NCBI GenBank assembly: GCA_024707265.1
Contig: JANQAB010000003.1
Span: 682,001 to 746,000 of the forward strand
DNA: 64,000 nucleotides
Source of the DNA: Sporocytophaga sp.
GTDB taxonomy: Bacteria; Bacteroidota; Bacteroidia; Cytophagales; Cytophagaceae
Reading direction: 5' to 3'
Shown here piece by piece: positions 10,070 to 20,103 of this stretch (within the stretch, counting starts at the first letter, position 1; each line of letters starts with the position of its first letter). The position numbers were made by a program, and so were the translations under genes. The notes under the pieces are model-generated. The model saw only the letters and a list, made by a program, of their open reading frames with translations. It had not been told where the DNA came from and did not search any database.

Positions 10070-11429
10070 TTAATTCTTTACTACTTCTTTTTTTAACTCA
10101 AGTACCTGCGCCTTAAACTTTTCGCCTCTATCCTCATAGTTCTTAAACAAGTCAAAACTAGCGCAAGCAGGAGACAACAATACCACATCTCCCTTTGTTG
10201 CCAATGCAAATGCCTTCTGAACAGCATCATTTACATTGTCCGTATCTTCGAGCTTCTGAACCTTGCCTGAGAAAAACTCCATCAATTTTGAGTTATCTTT
10301 ACCCATGCAAACCAAAGCTTTCACTTTATCTTTTACCAACTGTTCAATCTGACTATAATCATTGCCTTTATCCAAACCACCTGCTATCCAGATCAATGGT
10401 TCTATAAAGCTATCCAAAGCATAGAACACCGAATCAACGTTTGTAGCTTTAGAGTCATTTACAAACTTCACACCATTGATCTCCCCTGCATCTTCCAGAC
10501 GATGTGAAGCATTTTTGAAATCAGACATTGCTTCAACAAACTTATTCTCATCAAGACCTATTGCCTTTGCAGCAAGCACAGCAGCCATCGTATTGACCAT
10601 ATTATGCTTCCCTTTTAATGGAAGTTTGTTTACAGGGAAGCTAAAGCTATCCTTGCTTAAAGAGAACTTAAGGTTTTCACCAGACTGACATGCTCCTTTA
10701 CCATTTTTCTCTGAAAGAGATACGGAAAGCAATTGAGGTTTCAGTTCTCTAGTCTTTAATTGTCCGGATATAATAGGATCATCAGTGAAAGTGATAAAAT
10801 AATCCGAACTTGTTTGATTCTGTAAAATCCTGAATTTGGAGTTTACATAGTTTTCAAACTTGTATTCATATCTATCCAAATGATCAGGGGTAATATTCAG
10901 AAGTATTGAAACATGTGCTTTAAAGTCAAACATGTCATCCAGCTGAAAACTACTTAGCTCAAGTACATAGTACTCAAACTTATCTTCAAGCACTTGCTTT
11001 GCAAGACTATCTCCTATATTGCCAGCAAGACCTGTATTTACTCCAAGTCTCTTAAGCAGGTGATAAGTCAGGAGAGTTGTAGTCGTCTTTCCATTGCTTC
11101 CTGAAATGGCAATAAATTTGGCCTTTGTATAATAAGATGCAAATTCAATTTCAGAAATTACTTTAATGCCCTTTTTTTCTTATGGCTTTGATCAGATCAT
11201 TCTTTTCAGGAATACCCGGACTTTTAATAATCAAATCAGCATTAAGAATTCTGGCTTCATCATGTTTCCCTTCTTCAAATTCAATTTCTTCTCCAGCCAG
11301 AATAGATTTATATTTATCCGCCACCACTCCTTTGTCGGATACAAAAACAGAATAACCTTTGGCTTTACCCAAAAGTGCTGCTCCTGTACCGCTTTCACCT
11401 GCCCCTAGTATGACGAGATTTTTTGCCAT
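10070..11429 (-). CDS. murD: UDP-MurNAc-L-alanine--D-glutamate ligase MurD (reading frame disrupted)
   Basis: MurD adds D-glutamate to the murein precursor. The N-terminal UDP-binding domain (11163-11429) begins MAKNLVILGAGESGTG. After a frame change at a coding-strand A7 run (plus-strand T7 at 11172-11178) the other frame continues with GIKVISEIEFA and then the ATP loop SGSNGKTTTT, which lies in 10994-11162 upstream of any usable start codon. The rest has HRLEDAGEINGV and NDSKATN. Deleting one A gives a single 452-residue protein, the normal MurD length. The central ATP site is only readable after the repair, so an indel error or slippage is more likely than real gene loss. Confidence 0.92.
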
Positions 11430-11436
11430 TGAACAA

Positions 11437-12648
11437 CTATCTAAGCTTTAATGTAGCTAAAGTTAAAATTGCCAAAAGGATACCTACGATCCAGAACCGC
11501 GTTACAATCTTCGCTTCATGCATTCCTTGCTTTTGATAATGATGATGAAGCGGAGACATTAGAAATACTCTTCGACCTTCTCCGTATTTTCTCTTGGTAT
11601 ATTTGAAGTAACTTACCTGAATTAAAACGGATAAATTTTCCACAAGGAAAATTCCGCAAAGTACAGGTATTAATAATTCCTTTCTGATTGCAATTGCCAG
11701 CACCCCTATGATTCCACCCAGAGTTAAGCTCCCTGTATCTCCCATAAATACCTGGGCAGGATAAGAGTTAACCCAAAGAAAACCTATACATGCCCCAACA
11801 AAAGCGGCGACGAAAATTACCATTTCACCACTGTTAGGAATATACATGATATTCAGGTAATCAGCGAAAATTGCATTTCCTGATACATATGCAAAAACGG
11901 CAAGAGCGACACCAATGATCGCAGAAGATCCGGCAGCAAGACCATCTATTCCGTCTGTGATATTTGCTCCATTAGATACCGCAGTGATAATAAATATTAC
12001 AAGTAATACATAAAATACCCAGATAAACTGATCTCCAAAAATCCCAAACAACTGAGAATAGTCAAGCTCATTGTTTTTCAGGAATGGAATTGTGGTAATC
12101 ATTGATTTTTCATCCACAAAGTTTGAAGAGATCAATCCATCCGAATTTCTGATAGCAGGATTCAGATAAGCTCTTACTACTACATTGTCATTAAAATAAA
12201 GTGTTAGTCCGACAATAAGCCCCAGCCCAATCTGTCCTATGATTTTGAATTTCCCCTGTAACCCTTCTTTATTTTTCTTAAATACTTTTATATAGTCATC
12301 CAAAAATCCGATCAGCCCCATCCACACTGTTGAGATCAGAAGCAGAATCACATAAACGTTGTCTACTTTAGCAAAGAGAAGAGCAGGAATCATAATGGCT
12401 GCTATTATGATGACACCTCCCATAGTTGGTGTTCCTTTTTTCTCCATCTGACCATGAAGACCAAGGTCCCTTATCGTCTCTCCTATCTGCTGCCTTCTCA
12501 GAAAATTGATCATCTTAGGACCAAAAAACATAGCGATAAACAATGAGCAAATCATTGCCATTCCAGCCCTAAACGAGATGTATCTGAAAACCCCGGCTCC
12601 GAAGAAGTCGAATTCTCTTTCTAAATAGTTAAAAAGATAATAGAACAT
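11437..12648 (-). CDS. mraY: Phospho-MurNAc-pentapeptide translocase MraY
   Basis: MraY makes lipid I by moving phospho-MurNAc-pentapeptide onto undecaprenyl phosphate. The 403-residue protein has about ten membrane helices, the Asp-rich loop [19 protein letters not shown] and the cytoplasmic loop with HHHYQKQG, all family markers. An extra extracytoplasmic segment of about 50 residues near residues 170-220 makes it longer than the E. coli enzyme, as is common in Bacteroidota. It begins 2 nt after the four-helix-bundle gene. Confidence 0.96.
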   Translation of the reverse strand: MFYYLFNYLEREFDFFGAGVFRYISFRAGMAMICSLFIAMFFGPKMINFLRRQQIGETIRDLGLHGQMEKKGTPTMGGVIIIAAIMIPALLFAKVDNVYVILLLISTVWMGLIGFLDDYIKVFKKNKEGLQGKFKIIGQIGLGLIVGLTLYFNDNVVVRAYLNPAIRNSDGLISSNFVDEKSMITTIPFLKNNELDYSQLFGIFGDQFIWVFYVLLVIFIITAVSNGANITDGIDGLAAGSSAIIGVALAVFAYVSGNAIFADYLNIMYIPNSGEMVIFVAAFVGACIGFLWVNSYPAQVFMGDTGSLTLGGIIGVLAIAIRKELLIPVLCGIFLVENLSVLIQVSYFKYTKRKYGEGRRVFLMSPLHHHYQKQGMHEAKIVTRFWIVGILLAILTLATLKLR

Positions 12649-12650
12649 TT

Positions 12651-13043
12651 TTAGTTAAGGTTATGAATGTCCAGTTTTAAATTACTCTTAGTACCTTTCT
12701 GAGTCATATATGCTAGGATGCTAATAATCTCGTTCAACTGATCTACACATAGATCTCCTGACCAGGTGATGGTGTGTTTCATCTGAATAAGTTTCAGCCA
12801 GTATCTTGCTTCTACAGCTTCTTTGGTAGCCACTGCGATCTTTGCCATGTAATCCTGATTGTCAAGTGCTGCCAAGGACCCCTCTACATTGCCTCTGATA
12901 TTGGTTGTACTTCTAAGCAGTTTTTCCGAAATCTCAAATTCATTATTTCTGATTAGCTCTATATAAAGCTCTATAATGCTGAGAGAAAGCTTAAATGTTT
13001 TTTCAACCAATTGATCCTGTTTTTTAGCCCCAATCGTTCTCAT
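12651..13043 (-). CDS. Four-helix-bundle protein (S23 / 23S rRNA IVP-like family)
   Basis: The 130-residue protein resembles the four-helix-bundle family first met as ORFs in 23S rRNA intervening sequences. Visible family features are the [18 protein letters not shown] stretch (usually written as R-AA-SI-SNIAEG in relatives) and a following helix with SxxEAxYWLxL-like spacing ([13 protein letters not shown]). It sits between murE (3-nt gap) and mraY (2-nt gap) and must be co-transcribed with them. Its role is unknown; the family has no catalytic activity that I know of and may bind RNA or protein. The ATG at 13043 is unambiguous. Confidence 0.8.
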   Translation of the reverse strand: MRTIGAKKQDQLVEKTFKLSLSIIELYIELIRNNEFEISEKLLRSTTNIRGNVEGSLAALDNQDYMAKIAVATKEAVEARYWLKLIQMKHTITWSGDLCVDQLNEIISILAYMTQKGTKSNLKLDIHNLN

Positions 13044-13046
13044 AAT

Positions 13047-14510
13047 TTATTTTCCTAGTAGTTGAAATAATTCCTTTACTGTTTCTTTATCATCAAAAGG
13101 ATGCTTTACTCCTTTAATCTCCTGATAATTTTCATGGCCCTTTCCTGCAATCAAAAGAATGTCATTTCCTCCGGCAAGCATAATGGCTGTTTTGATGGCT
13201 TCTTTCCTGTCAGTGATCACCATCGTTTTTTTCTGATCCATCAGACTTACTCCTTTTTGCATCTGTGCAATGATATCCATAGGATCTTCATTTCTCGGAT
13301 TATCAGAAGTAAGAATAACTTTATTACTGAGCTTGCATGCTATATCCGCCATTACCGGTCTCTTGGCCGCATCCCTGTTTCCTCCGCAACCCACCACCGT
13401 TATGATTTGCTCATTGCCTTGTCTCAAATCCTGAATGGTTTCCAATACATTTTTTAATGCATCAGGAGTATGGGCATAGTCTACAATAGCAGTTATGTTC
13501 TCCTTGGATATGATCTGCTCAAATCGTCCTTTTGCAGATTCAAGACTTGAAAGCTCCTTTAATACTTCTTCACTGTCCTCTCCTAATAATACTGCAATAC
13601 CGTATATGCCAAGAAGGTTGTATGCATTGAAGCTTCCAATCAATTTAAACCAGACATCTTTGCGGTCTATTTCCAGTTCAATTCCATGAAAGGTATTGGA
13701 AATAAGCTTCCCCTTGAAATCAGCCATGGTCTTAAGACCATAGGTTTGCTTTTTGGCTTTTGTATTCTGAATCATCACCATTCCCCTTTTGTCATCTGCA
13801 TTAATTAATGCAAATGCTGTAGAAGGAAGGTTATCAAAAAACATCTTTTTAGCTTTTATATATTCTTCAAAGGTTTTGTGATAATCCAGGTGATCGTGAG
13901 TAATATTGGTAAATGCTCCTCCTGCAAACGTAAGTCCCGCAATGCGATGCTGAACTATCGAATGCGAACTCACCTCCATAAAGCAATGCGTGCATCCAGC
14001 TTCCACCATTTTGTGCAGCAATTGATTTAATGTAACTGCATCCGGAGTTGTATGGGTGCTTGGTATGACCTCATCGTTGATTTTATTTTCAACTGTTGAA
14101 AGCAGCCCAGCATTGTACCCAAGGCTTCTGAACAATTTATGCAAAAGTGTCACAGTAGTGGTTTTACCATTGGTACCCGTAACTCCTACAAGACTCAGTT
14201 TTGAAGATGGATTTCCAAAGAAATTTGATGCAATAATACCTAGCGCTTCATTGCTATCCTTTACTTCTATATAGGTAATCCCCTCACGCAATTGAGATGG
14301 CATAATTTCACAAACAATGGCATTTGCACCTTTGTCAATGGCCATATCAATGAACTGATGCCCATCTGCCTGAGTCCCTTTTACAGCAACAAAAAGAGTT
14401 TTATCTTTTACTGCACGGGAATCCATGGTTATATTATCAACCTCTGTATCCGTAATTCCGGAGATAGAGACAAGTGATGCCTTATATAATATGTCTTTTA
14501 GAATAGCCAT
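13047..14510 (-). CDS. murE: UDP-MurNAc-tripeptide synthetase MurE, meso-DAP type
   Basis: MurE adds the third amino acid to the murein stem peptide. The 487-residue protein has the ATP loop GVTGTNGKTTT, the MEVSSH motif, DYAHTPDALKN and, in the last domain, DNPRNEDP. The DNPR motif marks enzymes that use meso-diaminopimelate rather than lysine, so the peptidoglycan is predicted to be DAP-type. Its ATG overlaps the ftsI stop codon by one base (TAATG), which points to coupled translation. Confidence 0.96.
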   Translation of the reverse strand: MAILKDILYKASLVSISGITDTEVDNITMDSRAVKDKTLFVAVKGTQADGHQFIDMAIDKGANAIVCEIMPSQLREGITYIEVKDSNEALGIIASNFFGNPSSKLSLVGVTGTNGKTTTVTLLHKLFRSLGYNAGLLSTVENKINDEVIPSTHTTPDAVTLNQLLHKMVEAGCTHCFMEVSSHSIVQHRIAGLTFAGGAFTNITHDHLDYHKTFEEYIKAKKMFFDNLPSTAFALINADDKRGMVMIQNTKAKKQTYGLKTMADFKGKLISNTFHGIELEIDRKDVWFKLIGSFNAYNLLGIYGIAVLLGEDSEEVLKELSSLESAKGRFEQIISKENITAIVDYAHTPDALKNVLETIQDLRQGNEQIITVVGCGGNRDAAKRPVMADIACKLSNKVILTSDNPRNEDPMDIIAQMQKGVSLMDQKKTMVITDRKEAIKTAIMLAGGNDILLIAGKGHENYQEIKGVKHPFDDKETVKELFQLLGK

Positions 14511-16616
14511 TATTCAAGTTCGATATAAATGGTGCTACCTTTAACTAATCTGACACCAGGAGGCATCGATTGTCTTGATACCCTACCATGACCAACATGT
14601 TTTACCCTTAGTCCGGCATTTTCAAAGACATAATATGCATCTCTCAATGTTAAGCCTGTACCATCTGGCACTGCTCCCTGAATCACTTCTTTTTGCTGCC
14701 ACATAACAGCATTATTGACAGCTTTAGCCATCACCCATTCATTCGCATCTTTGATAGGGTGATTTGATATGCCCAGTTCATTGCACAAATAATTCAGATC
14801 TTCATGATATCCTCCCTTAATAACCGGAAAAATTCCGTGCTGAGGACTTACTTTTGTTCTTGCAATCGGAAGGTGTAGATCAAGATCTGTTGCATAAATT
14901 TTGTCAGCAATTTCTTTAAAAACAGGAGCTGCCACATCGCTTCCATACTTTCTATATCCCTTAGGACTATCGATTACAACAATGCAGCTGTATTTAGGTT
15001 TATCTGCAGGGAAATATCCTGCAAAAGAGCAATAGTAATCTTTTATATATTGTCCGTTTTTAATCTTCTGAGCTGTACCTGTTTTTCCGGCAATCTTATA
15101 GATTGTATTGTTAATATTATTTGCTGTTCCTCTTTCTACCACCCCTTCAAGCATTTTCCTGACTTTAGACAGGGTATTATCCGAGCATATTTTTTCCCTT
15201 ACAACATCCGTATTGTAAGCCTTCAAAGTCTTGTCTGCCAATTTTGTTTCTTTAACAATTATCGGCTTTATCATCTTACCGTTGTTTGCTACTGCATTGT
15301 ACAACATAAGAGTCTGCAATGGAGATATTTTTAATTCATACCCAATGGACATCCATGGAAGCGAAATTCCGCTCCAGCTTCTGTCGGTAGGTTTTTTAAT
15401 AAAAGGTTTAGCTTCTCCGTGCATTTGAAAACCTATGGGATCTGCCAATCCTAATGAATGGATATAATCAATATACTTTTGAGGATTAAGGCCGAAATGT
15501 TCGTTTACCTTTCTGCTTATCCCTATGTTTGAAGATTTTTCGAAAGCTTCCTGAAAAGTTATTGTTCCATAACCTTCAGGCTTTGAATCGGTCATCAACC
15601 TATCATAGAACTCATAAGTACCTGTTCCTGTTTCGACGCTGTCTTCCAACTCAATATTAGAGTCCTCGAACAAAGCAATAACAGAAGCTAATTTGAATGT
15701 TGATCCCGGATCAGTCAACCCCTGGTTTCCGACAGCATAATTATAATTCTCCGCATAAACACCAGGTGATTGTTTGCCAAGATTAGCAATAGCTTTAATT
15801 TCGCCGGTTGCGACTTCCATCAGCACCACGCAGCCATAATCAGCATCATGGGCAGTAAGGTGCCTTAATAAGGAAGACTCCGCAACATCCTGCATGTTGA
15901 TATTGATCGTAGTCTGAATGTCTATCCCTTGCTTAGGTCTGACTTCAGATTCATCATGCATTGGCTTCCACTCTCCACCGGCAATTTTCATAAACAAAGC
16001 CTCTCCGTCAGTTCCACCTAAATCCCTATGGAAGGAATATTCAAGACCAGCTCCTTTATTATCTTCATTGATAAAACCAACAGTTCTCATTGCCAGATAA
16101 GAAAAGGGTCTGAATCTTTTATCTACCTTTTCAAATATTACCCCTCCCTTGGATCTTCCTTCTCTGAAAATCGGCCATTGCATCATCTGCTTTTTCGCCT
16201 GGAAGTTGATCATCTTTCTATTGATAACCAGATATTGAATTTCTTTCTTTGCTCTGGCATCCCAAAGTTTCCTTTTATACTCCAGGCTAGATTTATCTTT
16301 GAAAAATGCAGACAAAAGTTGGGACAGAGAATCGATTCCGCTTCTGAATACTTTTTCATCTGCAATTCTAGGATCTATGGCTACTTTATAAAAAGGTAGT
16401 GAAGTAGCAAGCAAGCTTCCATTATCTGAATAGATATTACCTCTAGTAGCTTTAACCTTTCTGAATTGAACTAGATTTTCAACGGCAAGTTTTCTCCACT
16501 TATCCCCGTCAACAAACTGGATATATAAAATTTTTTCCGATGATAGCGAATGAGAATAACAGAATGACAAGAAATGCCATTCTCACTCTCAGCACTATGG
16601 ATTTTTTAATATTCAC
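14510..16616 (-). CDS. ftsI: Penicillin-binding protein FtsI/PBP2x-like with PASTA domain (5' frame disrupted)
   Basis: This is the septal transpeptidase. The active-site Ser lies in GSTFK (about residue 305 of the repaired protein), followed by KSSN and by KTG in GKTGTAQ. The C-terminal 55 residues form a PASTA domain (VPDGTGLTLRDA). The membrane anchor is in another frame: from a GTG at 16616 the reading is VNIKKSIVLRVRMAFLVILL and then changes frame at a coding-strand A6 run (plus-strand T6 at 16531-16536). Removing one A gives 701 residues ending in the intact catalytic part. The GTG overlaps the ftsL stop; an ATG at 16580 is the alternative start. Confidence 0.92.
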
Positions 16617-16977
16617 CGTCTTTTAAAATAATTTTATATGGTGGTACTGAACTTTCTTCCAATCCTAATTGACTCACTTTTTTAGCTACTTCAGACTGTT
16701 TACTGTAATACATTAAATCAGCCTTGAGGGTAGTATAATCTGCTCTAAGATCATCTACTTCTGCTTTTAACTTTCCTATTCGTCTTACTGTCTTATCAGA
16801 ATAGTGTGTATTGCCGATGTAGAAAATTATTATACCTGTTATATACAGCACGTACGGCAGATATTTTACCGGTAATCCCTCTTCAAAAATCTTATCTACC
16901 TTGATGGCATTACCCATCATCGAAAACAGATTTTTCTTTTCCTCTCTTTGCTGCTGCTTAACTGTATTTTCAGCCAT
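16606..16977 (-). CDS. FtsL-like division protein
   Basis: A 123-residue protein with a single membrane helix (about residues 42-58) and a following coiled-coil-like stretch (KLKAEVDDLRADYTTLKADL), the layout of FtsL. FtsL pairs with FtsB to activate FtsWI. Sequence conservation is low in this family, so the call rests on topology and on position between rsmH and ftsI. I chose the ATG at 16977, one base after the rsmH stop; a TTG six codons upstream would overlap rsmH and is less likely. Confidence 0.8.
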   Translation of the reverse strand: MAENTVKQQQREEKKNLFSMMGNAIKVDKIFEEGLPVKYLPYVLYITGIIIFYIGNTHYSDKTVRRIGKLKAEVDDLRADYTTLKADLMYYSKQSEVAKKVSQLGLEESSVPPYKIILKDGEY

Positions 16978-16978
16978 C

Positions 16979-17881
16979 TTATATTTTTTCAGCAATTCTT
17001 AACTTAGCACTTCTTGCCCTTGGATTAGCTTTGATTTCTTCTTCTCCAGCTTCCAATGGCTTTTTATTTACAGGCTCTAAAGGTCTTTCAAAATTTCCGT
17101 AGATGTCTTTTTCCACCTCTCCGTAAAATTTACCTTTAGCGATATAATTCTTTACAAGCCTGTCTTCCAGAGAATGATAAGACATGATTACCAGTCGGCC
17201 GCCTTTGTTTAATACCTCTCCTGTCTGCGTAAGCATTTCTTCCAACACCTTCAGCTCCTCATTGACTTCTATTCTCAATGCCTGAAACACCTGAGCTGCA
17301 TATTTAAAATCTGCTCCACGTGGCGCTAATGGTTTTAAGATAGAAATCAGCTCTCCTGTTGTTTCAATCTTTCCCCTGTTTCTTGCCTGAATAATAGCGT
17401 TGGCAAGTGTCTTGGCATTCTTCACTTCACCATACATTCCGAAAATCCTGTGCAACTGATCTTCTGAATAAGTTCTCAGAATATCCTTTGCTGTAACGGG
17501 CGATTGCTGATCCATTCTCATGTCCAGTTCCGCATCGAAACGGGTAGAAAATCCTCTGGTACCTTCATCAATTTGATGAGAAGAGATACCCAGATCTCCC
17601 AGGATACCATCGACTTTAGTAACCCCGTGCAGCTTTAAATACCTTTTCAGATATCTGAAGTTTGCATCTATAAATGTGAAAGAACTACTTGTTATTTCAT
17701 CCGCATTATTTCTGGCATCGGGATCCTGATCAAATGAATACAAGTGACCGCTTGTCAAGTGCTTCAAAATCTCTTTTGAATGCCCTCCTCCACCAAATGT
17801 CAGATCTACATAAATCCCATCAGGTTTTATATTCAGTCCATCTACACACTCTTTCAGTAAAACCGGAACGTGGTATGCCAT
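16979..17881 (-). CDS. rsmH: 16S rRNA (cytosine-1402-N4)-methyltransferase RsmH (MraW)
   Basis: RsmH methylates N4 of C1402 in 16S rRNA near the P site, using S-adenosylmethionine. The 300-residue protein starts with YHVPVLLKECVDGL, contains the SAM loop VDLTFGGGGHS and GILGDLGISSHQID, and ends with PRARSAKLRIAEK, all characteristic. It follows mraZ by 9 nt, the standard head of the dcw operon. Confidence 0.97.
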   Translation of the reverse strand: MAYHVPVLLKECVDGLNIKPDGIYVDLTFGGGGHSKEILKHLTSGHLYSFDQDPDARNNADEITSSSFTFIDANFRYLKRYLKLHGVTKVDGILGDLGISSHQIDEGTRGFSTRFDAELDMRMDQQSPVTAKDILRTYSEDQLHRIFGMYGEVKNAKTLANAIIQARNRGKIETTGELISILKPLAPRGADFKYAAQVFQALRIEVNEELKVLEEMLTQTGEVLNKGGRLVIMSYHSLEDRLVKNYIAKGKFYGEVEKDIYGNFERPLEPVNKKPLEAGEEEIKANPRARSAKLRIAEKI

Positions 17882-17890
17882 TCTAATTCT

Positions 17891-18358
17891 TTATTTTTTA
17901 TCAGCCTGGTCAGGCTCATTGCCCAGGTATTTTTCTGCAAGCTTCGCAAACTCCTGTTGATCTTTGATCAGGAATTTTTCATACAATTCAGGATTCCATA
18001 GTTCTATCCTGTTTCCCAAACCAACGACTATCACGTCTTTGTCTATCTGGGCATGTCGCAGCAAGGGTTTTGGAATCAGAAACCTTCCGTTGTTATCCAG
18101 CTCCACTTCCGAGTTTCCTCTAAAAAAATTCCTTTGGAAATTTCTGTACTCTTCATTGAACTCATTGAGTCCCGATACTTTTGAGAATACTTTTTTCCAT
18201 TCATTCATCGGGTAGACAACAAGGCAAGGCTCAAATCCTCTGGTAATGACAATACTATTCTCAGAAGCCTCTGGCAGATTGGCTTTTATGCGTGCCGGAA
18301 GGACAAGGCGTCCTTTGGCGTCCATCTTACAGTCATACTCACTCGAGAAATAGGACAT
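17891..18358 (-). CDS. mraZ: Transcriptional regulator MraZ
   Basis: MraZ is a DNA-binding repressor of the dcw operon in several bacteria. The 155-residue protein has two SpoVT/AbrB-like halves: CKMDAKGRLVLPARI near the N-terminus and VELDNNGRFLIPKPLL in the middle, as expected. It is the first gene of the operon. Candidate binding sites lie 64-90 bp upstream of its ATG (18358), consistent with autoregulation. Confidence 0.96.
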   Translation of the reverse strand: MSYFSSEYDCKMDAKGRLVLPARIKANLPEASENSIVITRGFEPCLVVYPMNEWKKVFSKVSGLNEFNEEYRNFQRNFFRGNSEVELDNNGRFLIPKPLLRHAQIDKDVIVVGLGNRIELWNPELYEKFLIKDQQEFAKLAEKYLGNEPDQADKK

Positions 18359-18391
18359 TTATTATCGGGATTAGTCTAGAATCACCCTATA

Positions 18392-18422
18392 CAAATATAG
18401 AAAAGAAAATTCCAAAATCAAC
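18392..18422 (-). promoter_or_regulatory. Predicted Bacteroidota promoter of the dcw operon
   Basis: On the minus strand, TATATTTG (plus 18392-18399) matches the -7 element TAnnTTTG. A GTTG lies exactly 19 bp upstream (plus 18419-18422), close to the -33 element TTTG. Spacing and position 34 bp before the mraZ ATG fit a promoter. The third MraZ-like box overlaps the -33 element. Confidence 0.65.
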
Positions 18423-18447
18423 CACTTTCTACCACTTCAAACCACTT
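18422..18447 (-). promoter_or_regulatory. Three 10-bp-spaced repeats, candidate MraZ operator
   Basis: AAGTGG occurs three times on the minus strand, at plus 18422-18427, 18432-18437 and 18442-18447, with an exact 10-bp period (6-bp unit, 4-bp spacer). Known MraZ operators are short G-rich direct repeats with about one helical turn between them, upstream of mraZ. The site overlaps the predicted -33 element, which would allow repression by the octameric ring-shaped MraZ. Confidence 0.7.
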
Positions 18448-18456
18448 TGTGGATAA
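18448..18456 (-). promoter_or_regulatory. Perfect DnaA-box 9-mer next to the MraZ repeats
   Basis: The minus strand reads TTATCCACA, the consensus DnaA box, directly adjacent to the third AAGTGG unit. One exact match is expected by chance about every other 64-kb window, so location is the only extra support. Confidence 0.35.
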
Positions 18457-18625
18457 ATTACACCATAATCCACCATTTTGTTACACTTTTACACAAAAAT
18501 AGACCTGTTTTTTTGAAACCTTATTAGAACCTATGCCAACAAGAAAAGCCAAAAATCACACCAACTAACTGAATACCAATACAATAAATAGATTTCATTT
18601 GTTAAGAAGGGAAAAAACGAAAAAG

Positions 18626-18640
18626 TGGGAGAAAATGGGA
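18626..18640 (+). promoter_or_regulatory. Pair of TGGGA repeats, 10-bp period
   Basis: TGGGA occurs at 18626-18630 and 18636-18640 on the plus strand, exactly 10 bp apart, in the 393-bp mraZ/secreted-protein intergenic region. This is the same form as the enterobacterial MraZ repeat (TGGGN with 5-bp spacers). It may be a second operator reading toward 18752, or coincidence. The rest of 18359-18751 holds AT-rich sequence, two TAnnTTTG matches (18676-18683, 18684-18691) and no gene. Confidence 0.35.
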
Positions 18641-18751
18641 GATTCTTCCACTTCTAGACCAGTTTATAGTCAGTATAATTTTGTATTTTTGGAAGAAGTG
18701 GAGGAAAATGAGAACTTCTTCTTCATTCTCATAAAAAAATTAAAAATCCAA

Positions 18752-19345
18752 ATGCTTTTAAAGAGATTCATTATTATCCTTTTCTTTTCTGGTATAACAA
18801 ATTCCTTGTTTGCCCAAATACTAATGGAAAGAACTTACCGATGGGGAGAAATGATCACTCAAAAGGATACGATTCAATGCTATTTGGAAGAAAGGGAAAA
18901 CAAATATTCTAATAAAGTAAGATACAAACTAAAATCGGATGATAAGAGACCTTTAAAAATCAAATCAGCAAACATGGTCCAAATAAAATTTAACGATGAG
19001 GAAATTTATGATAGAATAAATAATGTACAAAATGAATTCGTTCTTCTAAAAAGACTTACAAGTGGACCTGTGAGGCTATACAAAGAAAATTTGAATAACG
19101 ATAGTTCTACAACAGTGGCATTGGGAGGTACCATGATATACGCAAGGCCTACACCTGATTTTTACTATTTGGTCAAACATGATCAGATCTATATAATGTC
19201 AAAACTAACATTCAGAGAATCGCTAAAAAAAATATTTACTAATAACCCCGAATTTGAAAAACTCATCCATGAAATAAAATATAGAGAATTTATAAATAAC
19301 ATAGAAGAAATCGTAAACGATTATAACAAGATGGCATCCAACTAA
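18752..19345 (+). CDS. Secreted protein, tandem paralogue 1
   Basis: I do not recognise a named family. The 197-residue protein has a signal peptide (MLLKRFIIILFF...SLFAQ). Its core follows the pattern shared by the four neighbouring paralogues: a strand with DTIQCYLEE containing a lone Cys, a YKL strand, LKIKS, a DR motif, a stretch ending in VRLYKE, then a C-terminal helical segment LKKIF...NDYN. This start was chosen because the ATG at 18752 begins the signal peptide; the upstream extension to a TTG at 18599 is charged and unlike the paralogues. Function unknown; probably periplasmic or surface exposed. Confidence 0.8.
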   Translation: MLLKRFIIILFFSGITNSLFAQILMERTYRWGEMITQKDTIQCYLEERENKYSNKVRYKLKSDDKRPLKIKSANMVQIKFNDEEIYDRINNVQNEFVLLKRLTSGPVRLYKENLNNDSSTTVALGGTMIYARPTPDFYYLVKHDQIYIMSKLTFRESLKKIFTNNPEFEKLIHEIKYREFINNIEEIVNDYNKMASN

Positions 19346-19397
19346 TTGTTTCTATTGTTATATACCCAATTCTTTCAAATTGTATTCATTCACTTAA

Positions 19398-20033
19398 ATG
19401 AACCTTTCAAAACTAACAACTATACTACTATTACTTTCTTCTTTAAATTTATCTGCCCAATCAGAAAATCACATAAATGAAGAAATCCGATCTTCTGAAT
19501 ACAAGCCTGGCAAGATTGTTACCCTGAAGGATACAATTAAATGCTTTATACTTGAGAGAGGAAACGACTATTATTTTAACGGAAATATTAAATACAAACT
19601 TCAACCCGGCGATGCTAAAACATTAAAGATAAAATCTAAAGACATTTTTCACCTCTCTTTAGATAGCATTGCCTCATTTGACAGGCTTCCGTATGGGCCA
19701 TTATCCTACCTGATGGTTAAACATGTTGACGGAGATGTAAAACTTTATGAGACGGCTGTAGATGGCTTTGATGATTATGGCACCTACAGCAATGGTGGCT
19801 TAAACACTACTAACAATCCGAATCTCGACAGATATTTTCTTGTAAGGGAATCATTGATCATCAGAGTTTCGAGAAGAATGTCAATTTCAGATATAAAGAA
19901 AATCTTCCCGGATGACAATGAATTTCTGAAGCAATATGAAAAAACGGATTATCAGAAGTTTTTAAAAAATATAAAACAATTAGTTATTAACTATAATAAT
20001 AATGTTAAATCAAAATCTGAAAATCATCAATAA
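19398..20033 (+). CDS. Secreted protein, tandem paralogue 2
   Basis: This 211-residue protein has a signal peptide ending near LNLSAQ, then the shared core: GKIVTLKDTIKCFILER with the conserved Cys, NIKYKL, LKIKSKDI, FDRLPYG, VDGDVKLYE and a C-terminal KKIFPDDNEF...INYNNN region. It is closest to paralogue 3. It follows paralogue 1 by 52 nt. The GKIVTLKDTI strand recalls many Bacteroidota secreted proteins with repeated beta strands, but I cannot assign a function. Confidence 0.85.
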   Translation: MNLSKLTTILLLLSSLNLSAQSENHINEEIRSSEYKPGKIVTLKDTIKCFILERGNDYYFNGNIKYKLQPGDAKTLKIKSKDIFHLSLDSIASFDRLPYGPLSYLMVKHVDGDVKLYETAVDGFDDYGTYSNGGLNTTNNPNLDRYFLVRESLIIRVSRRMSISDIKKIFPDDNEFLKQYEKTDYQKFLKNIKQLVINYNNNVKSKSENHQ

Positions 20034-20103
20034 CTGATACCATCAACGGAACGTACTTTCAGATAGACATAATAAAACCTGTTCTTTCATTTTTTAACAC
20101 TCC

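Noticed and set aside
18599-18751. TTG-started extension of paralogue 1
   Set aside because: The extension is charged, lacks the paralogue pattern and hides the signal peptide.
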